Shown: piece by piece, positions 8,105 through 16,511 of the stretch
Position numbering within the stretch: position 1 is the first letter of the stretch
Layout of the letters: each line of letters begins with the position of its first letter
From: Mycobacterium sp. DL
Lineage (GTDB): Bacteria; Actinomycetota; Actinomycetes; Mycobacteriales; Mycobacteriaceae
Direction: 5' to 3'
Assembly (NCBI RefSeq): GCF_039729195.1
Contig: NZ_CP155796.1
Span: 1,612,001 to 1,676,000 of the forward strand
Length of the DNA: 64,000 bases
Program-made: the position numbers and the translations under genes
The notes under the pieces: generated by a model
What the model saw: only the letters and a program-made list of their open reading frames with translations
Told to the model about the DNA's origin: nothing
Databases searched by the model: none

Positions 8105-9309
8105 TGTGACTCCTCGAGGTAGTGGCTGGCGCGCAGCAGGGCGGCGTCGATCAGTTCATCACCGGCGCCGAGGTACGTCGAAGCGGGGGCGCGTCCGACG
8201 AGGGTGCTCATCGTCTGCTGCTCTGAATAAATACCTTGCGCAGCAGTCAAGTTGGCCGCGGCATTCGACGCGTTCACCCGCAGTGCGGTGAGCAGGTCGG
8301 TGGCCTGCGATGCGGCGACCACGGTGTGGCGGGTCAGCGTGCGCAGCGCGTCCCATTCGGCATGCCATGCGCCGTCGGCCCGTTCGTCTACCTGCGCGGC
8401 CGACGCAGCATGCAGGATCGCCCCCAACTGGGGCGCGGTCAGCGCCGCTCTGCGCAGCAGCACCGCGAGTACCGGATTGCTCTTGTGCGGCATCGTCGAC
8501 GAGCCGCCGCCGGACGCCTCGATGAGCTCACCGATCTCGGGCCGGCTCGCGGTGGCCACCTCGTTGGCGATGCGACCCCAGGCGTCGCAGCAGGTGACCA
8601 TCGCATCGGCGGTACGGGTGAGGGTGGATCGATTGGTGTGCCAGGGGTACGCGGCACGGAGGCCGAGGCGATCGGCGAGTGCCTCGGCCAGGTCGAATGC
8701 CCGCCGTGGGGATCCGGTCAGCTCGGTGGCCGCCGCCAGCGTTCCCGCCGCGCCGCCGACCTGGACGGGCAGTGTGGGCAGCGCGGCCAGGTTCTCGGCG
8801 CTGTCGAGAACCGAGTTCAGCCACACCGCGAACTTCAGACCCGCCGTCCCGGGCAGTGCCGGCTGAGTCAGCGTGCGGGTGAGAAGCGCTGTGCTGCGGT
8901 GGTTTTCGGCCTGACCGGCCAGGACGCGCACCTGTGTGGCCAGGTGGTGGGCGACGGCGGCGAGCGCATCGCGCGTACACAGCATCAGCGCCGAGTCGAC
9001 GACATCCTGACTGGTCAGGCCACGGTGTAGCCACCGTCCGGCATCGTCGGGAGCACGCGATCGCAGCATCGCCACCACGCCGGTGACGGGATTGCCGTCC
9101 TGCTCGGCCCCTTCGGCGACGGTCTGCTCGTCACCGGCGCGCACCAGAGAGGTCAGATCTACTGCCGCCGACTCAGGCGCGACGTCGTGTTCGACAAGTG
9201 CTGCCAGCCAGGCATTCTCGACTGCGACAAGAGCATCGAAGAATGCACGTCCGCTCATCAGCGTGGCGGCGCGGTGATCGCCCGGCCAGAACAGATCCGT
9301 CACGCTCAA
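8101..9309 (-). CDS. pcaB: 3-carboxy-cis,cis-muconate cycloisomerase
   Basis: A 402-residue member of the fumarase/aspartase superfamily. The superfamily signature SSTMPHKSNPV is at about residues 276-286 and supplies the catalytic serine loop; HRGLTSQDVVDSA is the second conserved region. It lactonises the ring-cleavage product to gamma-carboxymuconolactone. The start is TTG 9309, overlapping the pcaG stop (TTGA), with GTG 9303 as an alternative. Slightly shorter than the ~450-residue proteobacterial PcaB. Confidence 0.93.
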   Translation of the reverse strand: MSVTDLFWPGDHRAATLMSGRAFFDALVAVENAWLAALVEHDVAPESAAVDLTSLVRAGDEQTVAEGAEQDGNPVTGVVAMLRSRAPDDAGRWLHRGLTSQDVVDSALMLCTRDALAAVAHHLATQVRVLAGQAENHRSTALLTRTLTQPALPGTAGLKFAVWLNSVLDSAENLAALPTLPVQVGGAAGTLAAATELTGSPRRAFDLAEALADRLGLRAAYPWHTNRSTLTRTADAMVTCCDAWGRIANEVATASRPEIGELIEASGGGSSTMPHKSNPVLAVLLRRAALTAPQLGAILHAASAAQVDERADGAWHAEWDALRTLTRHTVVAASQATDLLTALRVNASNAAANLTAAQGIYSEQQTMSTLVGRAPASTYLGAGDELIDAALLRASHYLEESQ

Positions 9310-9860
9310 TGTCCCGGGTAGCGCAGGAAGACCGTCTCGCCGGGGCCCTGGAGTGACACATCGAAGCGCAGTCCGGTGGCGTCGCGCTCGGCGATCAGGG
9401 AGCTGCGGCGCTCCTCGGGCAGTGACGACAGCAGCGGGTCGTTCTCCAGCGCGGGTCCCGGGACGTAGGCGCGGGTGAACAGCCGGTTGAGCAGTCCGCG
9501 GCCGAACACGGTCACCATGATGAACGCGGCCCGGCCCGGCTCGGTGGGGCCGGGTTCGACGGTCGAGAAGCTGTAGTGGCCGTCGTCATCGGTGGCGGCC
9601 CGGCCCCAGCCGGTGAACGTCCAGCCGTCGCGATGCAACGATCCCGCCGAGCGCGGCACATGGCCGTCGCGGTCGGCCTGCCAGATCTCCAGCATCACGT
9701 CCCGCACCGGCTGACCGTCACCGTCGGTGACGGTGCCGTGGAAGTGGACAGCTCCGGCTGCCTGCGGCGGAACCAGTTCGGCGCCTTGCTCATACGGCAG
9801 CGCGTAGCCGTAGAACGGACCGATGGTCTGGCCGGGGGTGGCGACAAGCAAGGTGCTCAC
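9306..9860 (-). CDS. pcaG: Protocatechuate 3,4-dioxygenase alpha subunit
   Basis: A 184-residue intradiol dioxygenase subunit. It shows the TPGQTIGPFYGYAL opening and the GTVTDGDGQPVRDVMLEIWQAD beta-barrel core in segments, plus GWGRAATDDDGHYSF. The alpha subunit lacks a complete set of iron ligands and builds the active-site shell with PcaH. Start GTG 9860 overlaps the pcaH stop (GTGA), so the two subunits are coupled. Confidence 0.95.
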   Translation of the reverse strand: MSTLLVATPGQTIGPFYGYALPYEQGAELVPPQAAGAVHFHGTVTDGDGQPVRDVMLEIWQADRDGHVPRSAGSLHRDGWTFTGWGRAATDDDGHYSFSTVEPGPTEPGRAAFIMVTVFGRGLLNRLFTRAYVPGPALENDPLLSSLPEERRSSLIAERDATGLRFDVSLQGPGETVFLRYPGH

Positions 9861-10651
9861 CGGTGGTCCTCCTCAGGGTCTCCCAGTGGTGTGCCCTGCG
9901 ACCCGGTCAGCACGATGTCCCAGCGGTAGCCGGTGCACCATTCATGGGTCGAGACACTGTGGTCGTAGGTGGCGATCAGCCGTTCGCGGGCCTTCTGATC
10001 GGTGATGGACTGGAAAATGGGATCCAGCTTGAACAGCGGATCACCCGGAAAGTACATCTGCGTGATCATCCGCTGAGTGAAATCGGTTCCGAACAACGAG
10101 AAGTGGATGTGCGCGGGGCGCCACGCGTTGCGGTGGTTCTTCCACGGATAAGGCCCGGGCTTGATGGTGGTGAACGAGTAGTTGCCGTCGTTGTCGGTCA
10201 GGCAGCGACCGACCCCGGTGAAGTTGGGATCCAGGGGAGCGGCATGTTGATCGCGCTTGTGCACATAGCGGCCTGCGGCGTTGGCCTGCCAGATCTCGAC
10301 CAACTGTCGGCGCACCGGCCGGCCGTCGCCGTCGACGATGCGCCCGGTGACGACCATCCGCTCGCCGATCGGCTCGCCGTGGTGCTGAGCGGTCAGATCG
10401 GATTCGAGCGGGTGTACGTCGCGATCGCCGAAGGCGGGTGTCCACAGCTCGACGCCCTCGGGATCGGCATGGTGCAGCGCCTTGGTGGGGTGGCGCAGCA
10501 GGCTGCTGCGGTAGGGCGAGTAGTCCAGCCGCGGCTGGGTCTCCTCGACGCCCGCCCGTACGTAGTCCGACTCGATTGCGGCCATCTCGGCATTGATCTC
10601 TGCCTGGCTCGCGGTCGCGCTGTCCGGGTCTGTGTCGACCATTGCTGTCAT
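9857..10651 (-). CDS. pcaH: Protocatechuate 3,4-dioxygenase beta subunit
   Basis: The catalytic, iron-binding subunit, about 264 residues. It cleaves protocatechuate between its two hydroxyls. The non-haem Fe(III) ligands are visible: a tyrosine in NAAGRYVHKRDQ, a tyrosine in KPGPYPW, and two histidines in WRPAHIHFS. First gene of the operon. The start is uncertain: ATG 10651 is used, with GTG 10660 and ATG 10642 also in frame; none has a strong ribosome-binding site. The promoter region is shared with the divergent IclR gene. Confidence 0.95.
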   Translation of the reverse strand: MTAMVDTDPDSATASQAEINAEMAAIESDYVRAGVEETQPRLDYSPYRSSLLRHPTKALHHADPEGVELWTPAFGDRDVHPLESDLTAQHHGEPIGERMVVTGRIVDGDGRPVRRQLVEIWQANAAGRYVHKRDQHAAPLDPNFTGVGRCLTDNDGNYSFTTIKPGPYPWKNHRNAWRPAHIHFSLFGTDFTQRMITQMYFPGDPLFKLDPIFQSITDQKARERLIATYDHSVSTHEWCTGYRWDIVLTGSQGTPLGDPEEDHR

Positions 10652-10691
10652 GGAGAACACCGTAAGACGCCGGCGGTGGCAGAGGGAAGGC

Positions 10692-10712
10692 TAGACTTCC
10701 GTTCAGCGGAAG
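10692..10712 (+). promoter_or_regulatory. IclR-type operator overlapping the regulator's promoter
   Basis: A perfect palindrome CTTCCG-N5-CGGAAG occupies 10696-10712, the form expected for IclR-family sites. TAGACT at 10692-10697 fits a -10 for the regulator gene. The site would thus cover its transcription start, consistent with autorepression, while also lying 45 bases upstream of pcaH on the other strand. Confidence 0.6.
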
Positions 10713-10722
10713 GAATGGCATA

Positions 10723-11472
10723 TTGGCGGGACACGCTTCCACCCCCGGGGTCACCGTGACACAACGTTTGCTGGCGATCGTCGGCGCGTTCGACGACCGG
10801 CACCGCTCGCTCGCGCTGACCGACCTCGCCCGACGCGCCGGCCTCGCGGTACCCACCGCGCATCGGCTGATCGGCGATCTGGTGTCCGGAGGCGCGCTCG
10901 AGCGCCGCGACGACGGTCGCTACGTCATCGGTCGGTTGCTCTGGGAGGTGGGGCTGCTGGCCCCGGTGCAGGGACGCCTGACCGAGGTAGCCGAGCCTTT
11001 TCTCAGCGATGTGTACGCCGCGACCCTGGCCACGGTGCATCTGGCCGTGCGCGACGACACCCAGGTGCTGTATCTGCAGCGGCTCGCCGGGCGCGCCTCG
11101 GTGCCGATCGTGTCGACCGTCGGCAGTCGACTGCCCATGCACTGCACCGGCGTGGGAAAGGTGTTGCTCGCGCATGCTCCTGAAGAGGTTCGCGAGCGGG
11201 TCCTGCAGAATTTGCCACGGGTGACGGCTCGGACCATCACGTCGCGCCAGATCCTGGACACTCAACTGGAGCGAATCAGGCGGGACGGCGTTGCGCTGAC
11301 AGCCGAGGAGATGTCGATCGGCGCATGTTCGCTGGCGGTCCCGGTCGTCCAGTCCTCGGACAACAGAGTGGCGGCCGCGATCGGGGTGGTGGTGCCCACC
11401 CTCAAACGCGACCGCCAGCGGCTGATCGGTGCCCTCCAGGTCGCTGCCCGGGGCATCGGCCGACTCCTCTGA
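10723..11472 (+). CDS. IclR-family regulator of the pca operon
   Basis: A 249-residue protein. The N-terminal winged helix-turn-helix (about 8-70, LTDLARRAGLAVPTAHRLI) is followed by the IclR effector domain with GSRLPMHCTGVGKVLLAH and SIGACSLAVPV. It is divergent from pcaHGBC with only ~70 bases between starts, so it probably senses protocatechuate or a pathway intermediate. The start codon is TTG 10723 behind GGAAGGA (10708-10714); no better in-frame start is available. I infer the target from position and the palindrome, not from sequence identity. Confidence 0.88.
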   Translation: MAGHASTPGVTVTQRLLAIVGAFDDRHRSLALTDLARRAGLAVPTAHRLIGDLVSGGALERRDDGRYVIGRLLWEVGLLAPVQGRLTEVAEPFLSDVYAATLATVHLAVRDDTQVLYLQRLAGRASVPIVSTVGSRLPMHCTGVGKVLLAHAPEEVRERVLQNLPRVTARTITSRQILDTQLERIRRDGVALTAEEMSIGACSLAVPVVQSSDNRVAAAIGVVVPTLKRDRQRLIGALQVAARGIGRLL

Positions 11473-11480
11473 CCTCCAGC

Positions 11481-11541
11481 GCCGGAGTTGCATTCCAGCA
11501 GCCGAAGTTCGAGAAGCAAACTGCTGGAATGCAATTCCGGC
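11481..11541. terminator. Long hairpin between convergent IclR and transporter genes
   Basis: Arms 11481-11501 and 11521-11541 pair over 21 bases with one mismatch. The arms share the core GGAATTGCATTCC-like sequence with the 1274-1337 hairpin, but their flanks differ. Confidence 0.75.
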
Positions 11542-11551
11542 GAACGGTTGG

Positions 11552-12889
11552 TCAGTGGCTGACCAGGTCCTTGCGGGGCTCGGAGGCGGGTCGGCCCAAC
11601 AGCTTGGTCGGGACGTCCCTGGTCTCGCGGGCCGTCAGCGCGGCACCGGCCGAGATCAGGCAGATCACCGCGGTGAAGACGCTGATGACCACCCAGCCGC
11701 CTTCCCGCACACCACCCAGCGCGGTCACGATCGAGGGCGCGAAGCCCGCCATCAGGAAGCCGAGTTGGGTGCCGATCGCCAGACCGGAGAACCGGACCTG
11801 GGTGGAGAACATCTCCCCGTAGAAGGACGGCCAGACGGCGTTGGCCGCGGCGTAGCCGAACGAGAAGGTCGCGATGGCCAGCGCGAAGGTCAGCAGGTGG
11901 TTGTCCTGGCTCATCGAGAGCATGTAGAAGGGCATCAGGACCGCCGACGACACGGCTCCGTAGATGAACACCGGCTTGCGCCCGAGTCGGTCAGCGAGCC
12001 GGCCGAAGAGCGGCTGGGTGAACAGGGCGCCGATGTTGGCGACCACGACGAGCCACAACGTGAGGTCGGCTTCGAGCCCGACCTCCTTGCCGTAGGCCAG
12101 TGCGAGGTTGGCGAAAACCGTTGACACCGCGGCGATGAACGCGCACAGGATGACGCGCACGACATCGCGCCAGTGGTTGCGCATCAGCGGGAGCAGCGGC
12201 ATCCGGGCGAGCGTGCCGGCGTTCTTGGCCTCGGTGAACTGCGGGGTCTCGTGCAGCTGTCGGCGGATGAAGTACGCCACGACGACCACGATCGCGGACA
12301 ACCAGAACGGGACCCGCCAGCCCCAGCTGTACTTCGCCTCGTCGGGCAGCGCCATGAACGGGATCATCACCAGCGACGCGAGGATCAGACCGCCCTGCGT
12401 CCCGGTCAGCGTCCACGAGGTGAAGAAGGCGCGTTGGTTGTCGGGGGAGTGTTCGAGGGTCAGCGAACTCGCCCCGGCCTGCTCGCCGGCCGCCGACAGC
12501 CCCTGCAGCAGACGGCAGAGCACCAGCAGCGCCGGCGCCGCCCACCCGATGGTGGCGAAGCTCGGCAGGCAGCCGATGATGAACGTCGAGATACCCATCA
12601 GCACAAGGGTGAACATCAGGACCCGCTGACGTCCGATCCGGTCACCGAAGTGGCCCAGGATGACCGCGCCGATCGGCCGCGCGATGTAGGCGAAGCCGAA
12701 GGTGGCGAACGACATCACCAGTGCCGCTTCGTTGTCCGACGGGAAGAACACGTGCGGGAAGATCAGGGCGGCGGCGGAGCCGAACAGGAAGAAGTCGTAG
12801 TACTCGACGGCACTGCCCATGAAGCTGGCCAGTGCCGCCTTCTTCGGCGTCTTCTCCGGGAGGGCTCCCGGATCGTGGGTGGTGGACAT
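11552..12889 (-). CDS. MHS-family proton symporter, probable quinate/shikimate-type importer
   Basis: A 445-residue major facilitator with 12 predicted membrane segments. The start region ASFMGSAVEYYDFFLFG and the loop 2-3 motif GHFGDRIGRQRVL are typical of the metabolite:H+ symporter branch (ShiA, PcaT, ProP). A repeat of the loop motif occurs as GRLADRLGRKPV. The gene lies 41 bases after the quinate/shikimate dehydrogenase and starts behind AAAGGAG, so the two form an operon. That context makes quinate, shikimate or dehydroshikimate the likely substrate (compare QsuA of Corynebacterium), but protocatechuate cannot be excluded. Confidence 0.85.
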   Translation of the reverse strand: MSTTHDPGALPEKTPKKAALASFMGSAVEYYDFFLFGSAAALIFPHVFFPSDNEAALVMSFATFGFAYIARPIGAVILGHFGDRIGRQRVLMFTLVLMGISTFIIGCLPSFATIGWAAPALLVLCRLLQGLSAAGEQAGASSLTLEHSPDNQRAFFTSWTLTGTQGGLILASLVMIPFMALPDEAKYSWGWRVPFWLSAIVVVVAYFIRRQLHETPQFTEAKNAGTLARMPLLPLMRNHWRDVVRVILCAFIAAVSTVFANLALAYGKEVGLEADLTLWLVVVANIGALFTQPLFGRLADRLGRKPVFIYGAVSSAVLMPFYMLSMSQDNHLLTFALAIATFSFGYAAANAVWPSFYGEMFSTQVRFSGLAIGTQLGFLMAGFAPSIVTALGGVREGGWVVISVFTAVICLISAGAALTARETRDVPTKLLGRPASEPRKDLVSH

Positions 12890-12930
12890 CAGTGACTCCT
12901 TTGGCGAATTGTGCCGGATGGATGGATATT

Positions 12931-13821
12931 TCAGGGTTGTTCTGGACGTTCGGCGACCAGTGAGCGGAAGTGCGTCGACATTCGCCGGGCGTCAGGGGTG
13001 ATGCCGGTGATGAGCGCGAACGCGTCGGTGGCCTGGTACACCGCCATGTGACCGCCGTCGAGGGTGCGGCATCCGGCGGCCCGGGCCGCCTTCAGCAGCG
13101 CGGTGTCCAGCGGCCGGTAGACGATGTCGGCAACCCAGAGCCGGGGGCCGAGGAGGTCGGCCGGGAACGGCAGCCCGGGATGAGCGGCCATCCCGGTGGG
13201 CGTCGCATGCACGACGCCGTCGCTGTCGGGCAGCAGCACCGAGAGCTTGTCGAACGACGACGCGTCGAGCTGGGCCAGCGGGTGCCGGGCGGCGAGGTCG
13301 CGAGCCAGGGCGCCGGCCCGTTCGACGTCGAGATCGACGATCGTGAGGTGGCCGGTGCCCAGCCGCAGCAGCGCGTCGGCCACGGCCGTTCCGGCCCCGC
13401 CCGCGCCGACCAGAACCACGGAGTCGACGGCGGCGCCGGGCAGTCCCTCCCGGAAGCCGTGCGCGAAGCCTGTGGTGTCGGTGTTGAAGCCGGACCTGCG
13501 GCCGGTCTCGCGGTCGAAGACGACGGTGTTGACCGCTCCGAGGGTGGCTGCCACCGGATCGACCTCGTCGAGGTGCTCGAGCACCAACTGCTTGCAGGGA
13601 TGGGTGATGTTGAGGGCGTCGTAGCCCATGGCGCGGGCCCAGGCCAACACTTCCCCGATCCGGGTGGGGGCGACGCGGAGGTCATCGAGGTCGATGGTGC
13701 GGTAGACGTAGTCCAGGCCTTGAGCGCGCGCCTCGGCCATGTGCAGAGCGGGGGTCAGCGACGGGCCGACGCCGGTGCCGACGAGGCCCACGAGGTAGGG
13801 GTGTGGTGATCGACGGTCCAT
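12931..13821 (-). CDS. Quinate/shikimate dehydrogenase (QsuD/AroE family)
   Basis: A 296-residue shikimate dehydrogenase homologue. The substrate-binding half holds ITHPCKQ (catalytic lysine) and FNTDTTGFA (catalytic aspartate). The nucleotide half holds VGAGGAGTAVA followed by IVDLD, where an acidic residue at the end of strand 2 favours NAD+ over NADP+. NAD-linked members work catabolically, oxidising quinate or shikimate. Start ATG 13821 follows GGAGAG. It heads an operon with the MHS transporter, and a TetR-type palindrome lies 16-35 bases upstream. Confidence 0.9.
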   Translation of the reverse strand: MDRRSPHPYLVGLVGTGVGPSLTPALHMAEARAQGLDYVYRTIDLDDLRVAPTRIGEVLAWARAMGYDALNITHPCKQLVLEHLDEVDPVAATLGAVNTVVFDRETGRRSGFNTDTTGFAHGFREGLPGAAVDSVVLVGAGGAGTAVADALLRLGTGHLTIVDLDVERAGALARDLAARHPLAQLDASSFDKLSVLLPDSDGVVHATPTGMAAHPGLPFPADLLGPRLWVADIVYRPLDTALLKAARAAGCRTLDGGHMAVYQATDAFALITGITPDARRMSTHFRSLVAERPEQP

Positions 13822-13836
13822 GGTTGCGCTCTCCGT

Positions 13837-13856
13837 AATGTACTAACTGGTACGTT
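13837..13856 (-). promoter_or_regulatory. Operator 1 of the quinate-island TetR regulator
   Basis: This 20-mer (AATGTACTAACTGGTACGTT on the plus strand) matches the one at 14644-14663 at 17 of 20 positions and is itself a near-palindrome. On the minus strand it contains TACATT (13842-13837), a reasonable -10 for the dehydrogenase operon. Confidence 0.6.
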
Positions 13857-13946
13857 CACGAAAGTAGAGCATTGTGGTGCGCGTCCCGTCAAGGGGTGAA
13901 TGTGATCGGGCCCATAGCCAGGGGCCGGAGGTGACCGCTGCGGCGG

Positions 13947-14591
13947 TCAGGTCGTGCTGGTCAGCCAGCCGACGACCACGTCGCCGATCATCCGGCGCAG
14001 ATGCGCGCGCCGCGACGTCTCGGTGAGGTCGATGTCGAACAGAAACCCGAAGGTGTATCGGTTGGCGACCTGGAACACGCAGTACGAGCTGATCACCAGG
14101 TGCACGTCGAGGGCGTCGACGTCGTCACGGAACACTCCGGCCGAGTGGCCGTCGTGCAGGATCTCGTCGAGAAGCGAGGTCGCCGGCGTCGACAGGTCGC
14201 GCAGCGAGCTCAGCCGGGCGATGAACTCGCCGCGATGGATGTTCTCGATCGAGACGAGCCTGATGAACGCGTCGTGTGCGATGTGGTGGTCGAAGGTCAA
14301 TTCGGCAAGTCGTCGGATCGCCTCGACGGGATTGGTGTGATTGACCCGCAACTTCTGTTCGGCCTCGCGGATGCCGCGGTACGCGTTCTCCAGAACAGCC
14401 AGGTAGAGCTGTTCCTTGCCGCCGAAGTAGTAGTAGATCATCCGTTTGGTGGTGCGGGTGCGCTCGGCGATCTCGTCCACGCGGGCGCCGGAGTAGCCCG
14501 ACTCGGCGAACACCTCGGTGGCCACCGCGAGCAACTCGGCGCGGGTGCGCTCGGCGTCCCGCTGCAGATCGGCTTTCGGCTTGGCGGCCAC
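13947..14591 (-). CDS. TetR-family regulator of the quinate/shikimate genes
   Basis: About 214 residues. The N-terminal helix-turn-helix reads ARVDEIAERTRTTKRMIYYYFGGKEQLY, ideal for TetR. The C-terminal half is a TetR_C ligand domain. It is divergent from the dehydratase gene and next to the dehydrogenase operon. The start is uncertain: GTG 14591 is used because a TTG at 14645 would overlap the operator at 14644-14663. The same palindrome stands at both flanking promoters, so this protein is the best candidate for binding them; its ligand would be quinate, shikimate or a derivative. Confidence 0.85.
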   Translation of the reverse strand: MAAKPKADLQRDAERTRAELLAVATEVFAESGYSGARVDEIAERTRTTKRMIYYYFGGKEQLYLAVLENAYRGIREAEQKLRVNHTNPVEAIRRLAELTFDHHIAHDAFIRLVSIENIHRGEFIARLSSLRDLSTPATSLLDEILHDGHSAGVFRDDVDALDVHLVISSYCVFQVANRYTFGFLFDIDLTETSRRAHLRRMIGDVVVGWLTSTT

Positions 14592-14643
14592 GACCGCTGA
14601 GCTTACTGTTTGTGCGCCTTGCGGGGCCGCACCCTTCCGGATC

Positions 14644-14663
14644 AATGAACTAATTGGTACATT
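14644..14663 (+). promoter_or_regulatory. Operator 2 with extended -10 promoter of the dehydratase operon
   Basis: The 20-mer AATGAACTAATTGGTACATT is palindromic at 16 of 20 positions. TGG followed by TACATT (14655-14663) makes an extended -10. The start point expected ~7 bases later falls on the ATG at 14670, and no ribosome-binding site precedes it, so the mRNA is probably leaderless. A bound repressor would cover the -10. Confidence 0.6.
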
Positions 14664-14669
14664 GCTGTG

Positions 14670-16502
14670 ATGAAGACCTCGATTGCGACGGTGTCACTGT
14701 CCGGATCACTGGTCGAGAAGCTGCATGCTTGCGCCGCCGCCGGCTTCGACGGCGTCGAGATCTTCGAGCCCGATCTGATCGCCGGAGACCACTCTCCGGA
14801 GGAGATCCGTGCCCTGGCGCGTCGCCTCGGCCTCTCCCTGGACCTCTATCAACCACTGCGCGATCTCGAGGGCGTCGACGACATCACCTTCGCTGACAAC
14901 CTCCGCCGCGCCGCGGCCACCTTCGCCACCGCAGAACGTCTCGGGATCACCACCGTCCTGGTGTGCAGCAACGTCGCCACCGCGACCGTCGACTCCGATC
15001 AGGTGTCCGCCGATCAGCTGCGCCGTATCGGCGAGCTCGCGCAGAGCCGCGGCGTCCGGATCGCGTTCGAGGCGCTGGCGTGGGGTCGTTTCATCAACGA
15101 CTACCGGCGCGCCTGGCGGGTGGTCGAGCTCGCCGACCACCCGGCGGTCGGGGTGTGCCTGGACAGCTTCCACGTGCTCTCTCGCGGCCACGACCCGTCG
15201 GCGATCGCCGACATCCCCTCGGAGAAGATCTTCTACCTCCAGCTCGCCGACGCGCCCGCTCTGTCGATGGACGTGCTGTCGTGGAGCCGCCACCATCGGC
15301 TGTTCCCGGGCGAGGGCAGCTTCGACCTGACCCGCTTCGTCACCTGCGTGCTGGCCGCCGGCTACGACGGCCCGCTGTCGCTCGAGGTCTTCAACGACAC
15401 CTTCCGCCAGACCGATCCCGGACACACCGCCGTGCACGCCCTGCGCTCGCTGTTGTGGCTGCAGGACAAGGTCGCGGCCGCCAACCCCGAGGGATGGCGT
15501 CCGGCGCTGACCACGCTGCCCGCCGCCAAGCCCCCGGTCGCCTTCGACTTCGTCGAACTCAAGGCCGAGGACACCAGCGAAGTCGAGGTGCTGCTCGGGC
15601 AACTCGGGTTCGCCATGCGGGGACGGCATCGCACCAAGCCGGTGTCGCTGTGGTCGGCAGGCGCGGCGCGCGTCGTGCTCAACGAGCAGCAGGCCCGCGA
15701 TCGGGTGCCGCACGTGGCGGCGGTCGGACTGCAGGTGCCCGACGCCGACGCCACCTCCTCGCGCGCCGCGGAGCTGATGGCTCCGCTCGCCTACCGGCGC
15801 ACCTACGCCTCCGAACAGCCCTTCGGAGCGGCCGTGGCCCCGGACGGCACGGAGTTCTTCTGGATCACCGAAACCCACGGCGCCCCGGCATGGGTCGCCG
15901 AGTTCGAGGCCGGACTGCCGGATTCGGTGTCCGACTCCCAGCCGGTCCGCGCGATCGATCACGTCAACCTGACCCAACCGTGGCAGACCGCCGAGGATGC
16001 GGTTCTGTTTCTCACCAGCGTGTTCGGGCTGACTCCGGACGCCCCCGCCGAGGTGCCGGGGCCGACCGGGCTGGTCCGCAGCCAGGTCATGCGCACCGCC
16101 GACGGCTCGATTCGGCTGCCGCTCAATGTGGCGCCCCATGTTCTGGACGGCGCGGGTCTGGCCCAGCACATCGCGTTCGGCTGTGCGGACGTCGTCGCAC
16201 TGGCCCGCCGTGCGGCCGCGAACGGACTGCGGTTCCTGCCGGTTCCGGACAACTACTACGACTACCTGCACGGTCGCTTCGGCCTCGACGGCGACCAACT
16301 GGCCGAACTCCGCGAACTCAACCTGCTCTACGACCGCGTCCCCGGAAGTCCGGGCGACTATTTTGTGCATTTCTACACCCGCACTGTCGGCTCGGTGTTC
16401 TTCGAGTTCGTCCAGCGTTTCGGACACTACGACGGATATGGCGTCGACAACGCCCCGGTGCGGTTGGCCGCCCAGCGCGGTCGCGCCGGTCACAGCCGGT
16501 AG
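14670..16502 (+). CDS. qsuB: 3-dehydroshikimate dehydratase, two-domain QsuB type
   Basis: A 610-residue fusion. Residues 1 to ~275 are a sugar-isomerase-like TIM barrel (VEIFEPDLIAGDHS, FEALAWGRFINDY, LDSFHVLSRG, GPLSLEVFND), which dehydrates 3-dehydroshikimate to protocatechuate. Residues ~290-600 are two glyoxalase-fold modules resembling hydroxyphenylpyruvate dioxygenase; AIDHVNLTQPW and FFEFVQRFGHYDGYG carry metal-ligand-like residues. This matches the QsuB/AsbF-HPPD fusion of Corynebacterium and Pseudomonas. ATG 14670 is used (GTG 14667 adjoins it). The product feeds pcaHG directly. aroQ follows nine bases on. Confidence 0.93.
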   Translation: MKTSIATVSLSGSLVEKLHACAAAGFDGVEIFEPDLIAGDHSPEEIRALARRLGLSLDLYQPLRDLEGVDDITFADNLRRAAATFATAERLGITTVLVCSNVATATVDSDQVSADQLRRIGELAQSRGVRIAFEALAWGRFINDYRRAWRVVELADHPAVGVCLDSFHVLSRGHDPSAIADIPSEKIFYLQLADAPALSMDVLSWSRHHRLFPGEGSFDLTRFVTCVLAAGYDGPLSLEVFNDTFRQTDPGHTAVHALRSLLWLQDKVAAANPEGWRPALTTLPAAKPPVAFDFVELKAEDTSEVEVLLGQLGFAMRGRHRTKPVSLWSAGAARVVLNEQQARDRVPHVAAVGLQVPDADATSSRAAELMAPLAYRRTYASEQPFGAAVAPDGTEFFWITETHGAPAWVAEFEAGLPDSVSDSQPVRAIDHVNLTQPWQTAEDAVLFLTSVFGLTPDAPAEVPGPTGLVRSQVMRTADGSIRLPLNVAPHVLDGAGLAQHIAFGCADVVALARRAAANGLRFLPVPDNYYDYLHGRFGLDGDQLAELRELNLLYDRVPGSPGDYFVHFYTRTVGSVFFEFVQRFGHYDGYGVDNAPVRLAAQRGRAGHSR

Positions 16503-16511
16503 GTTACGGCC

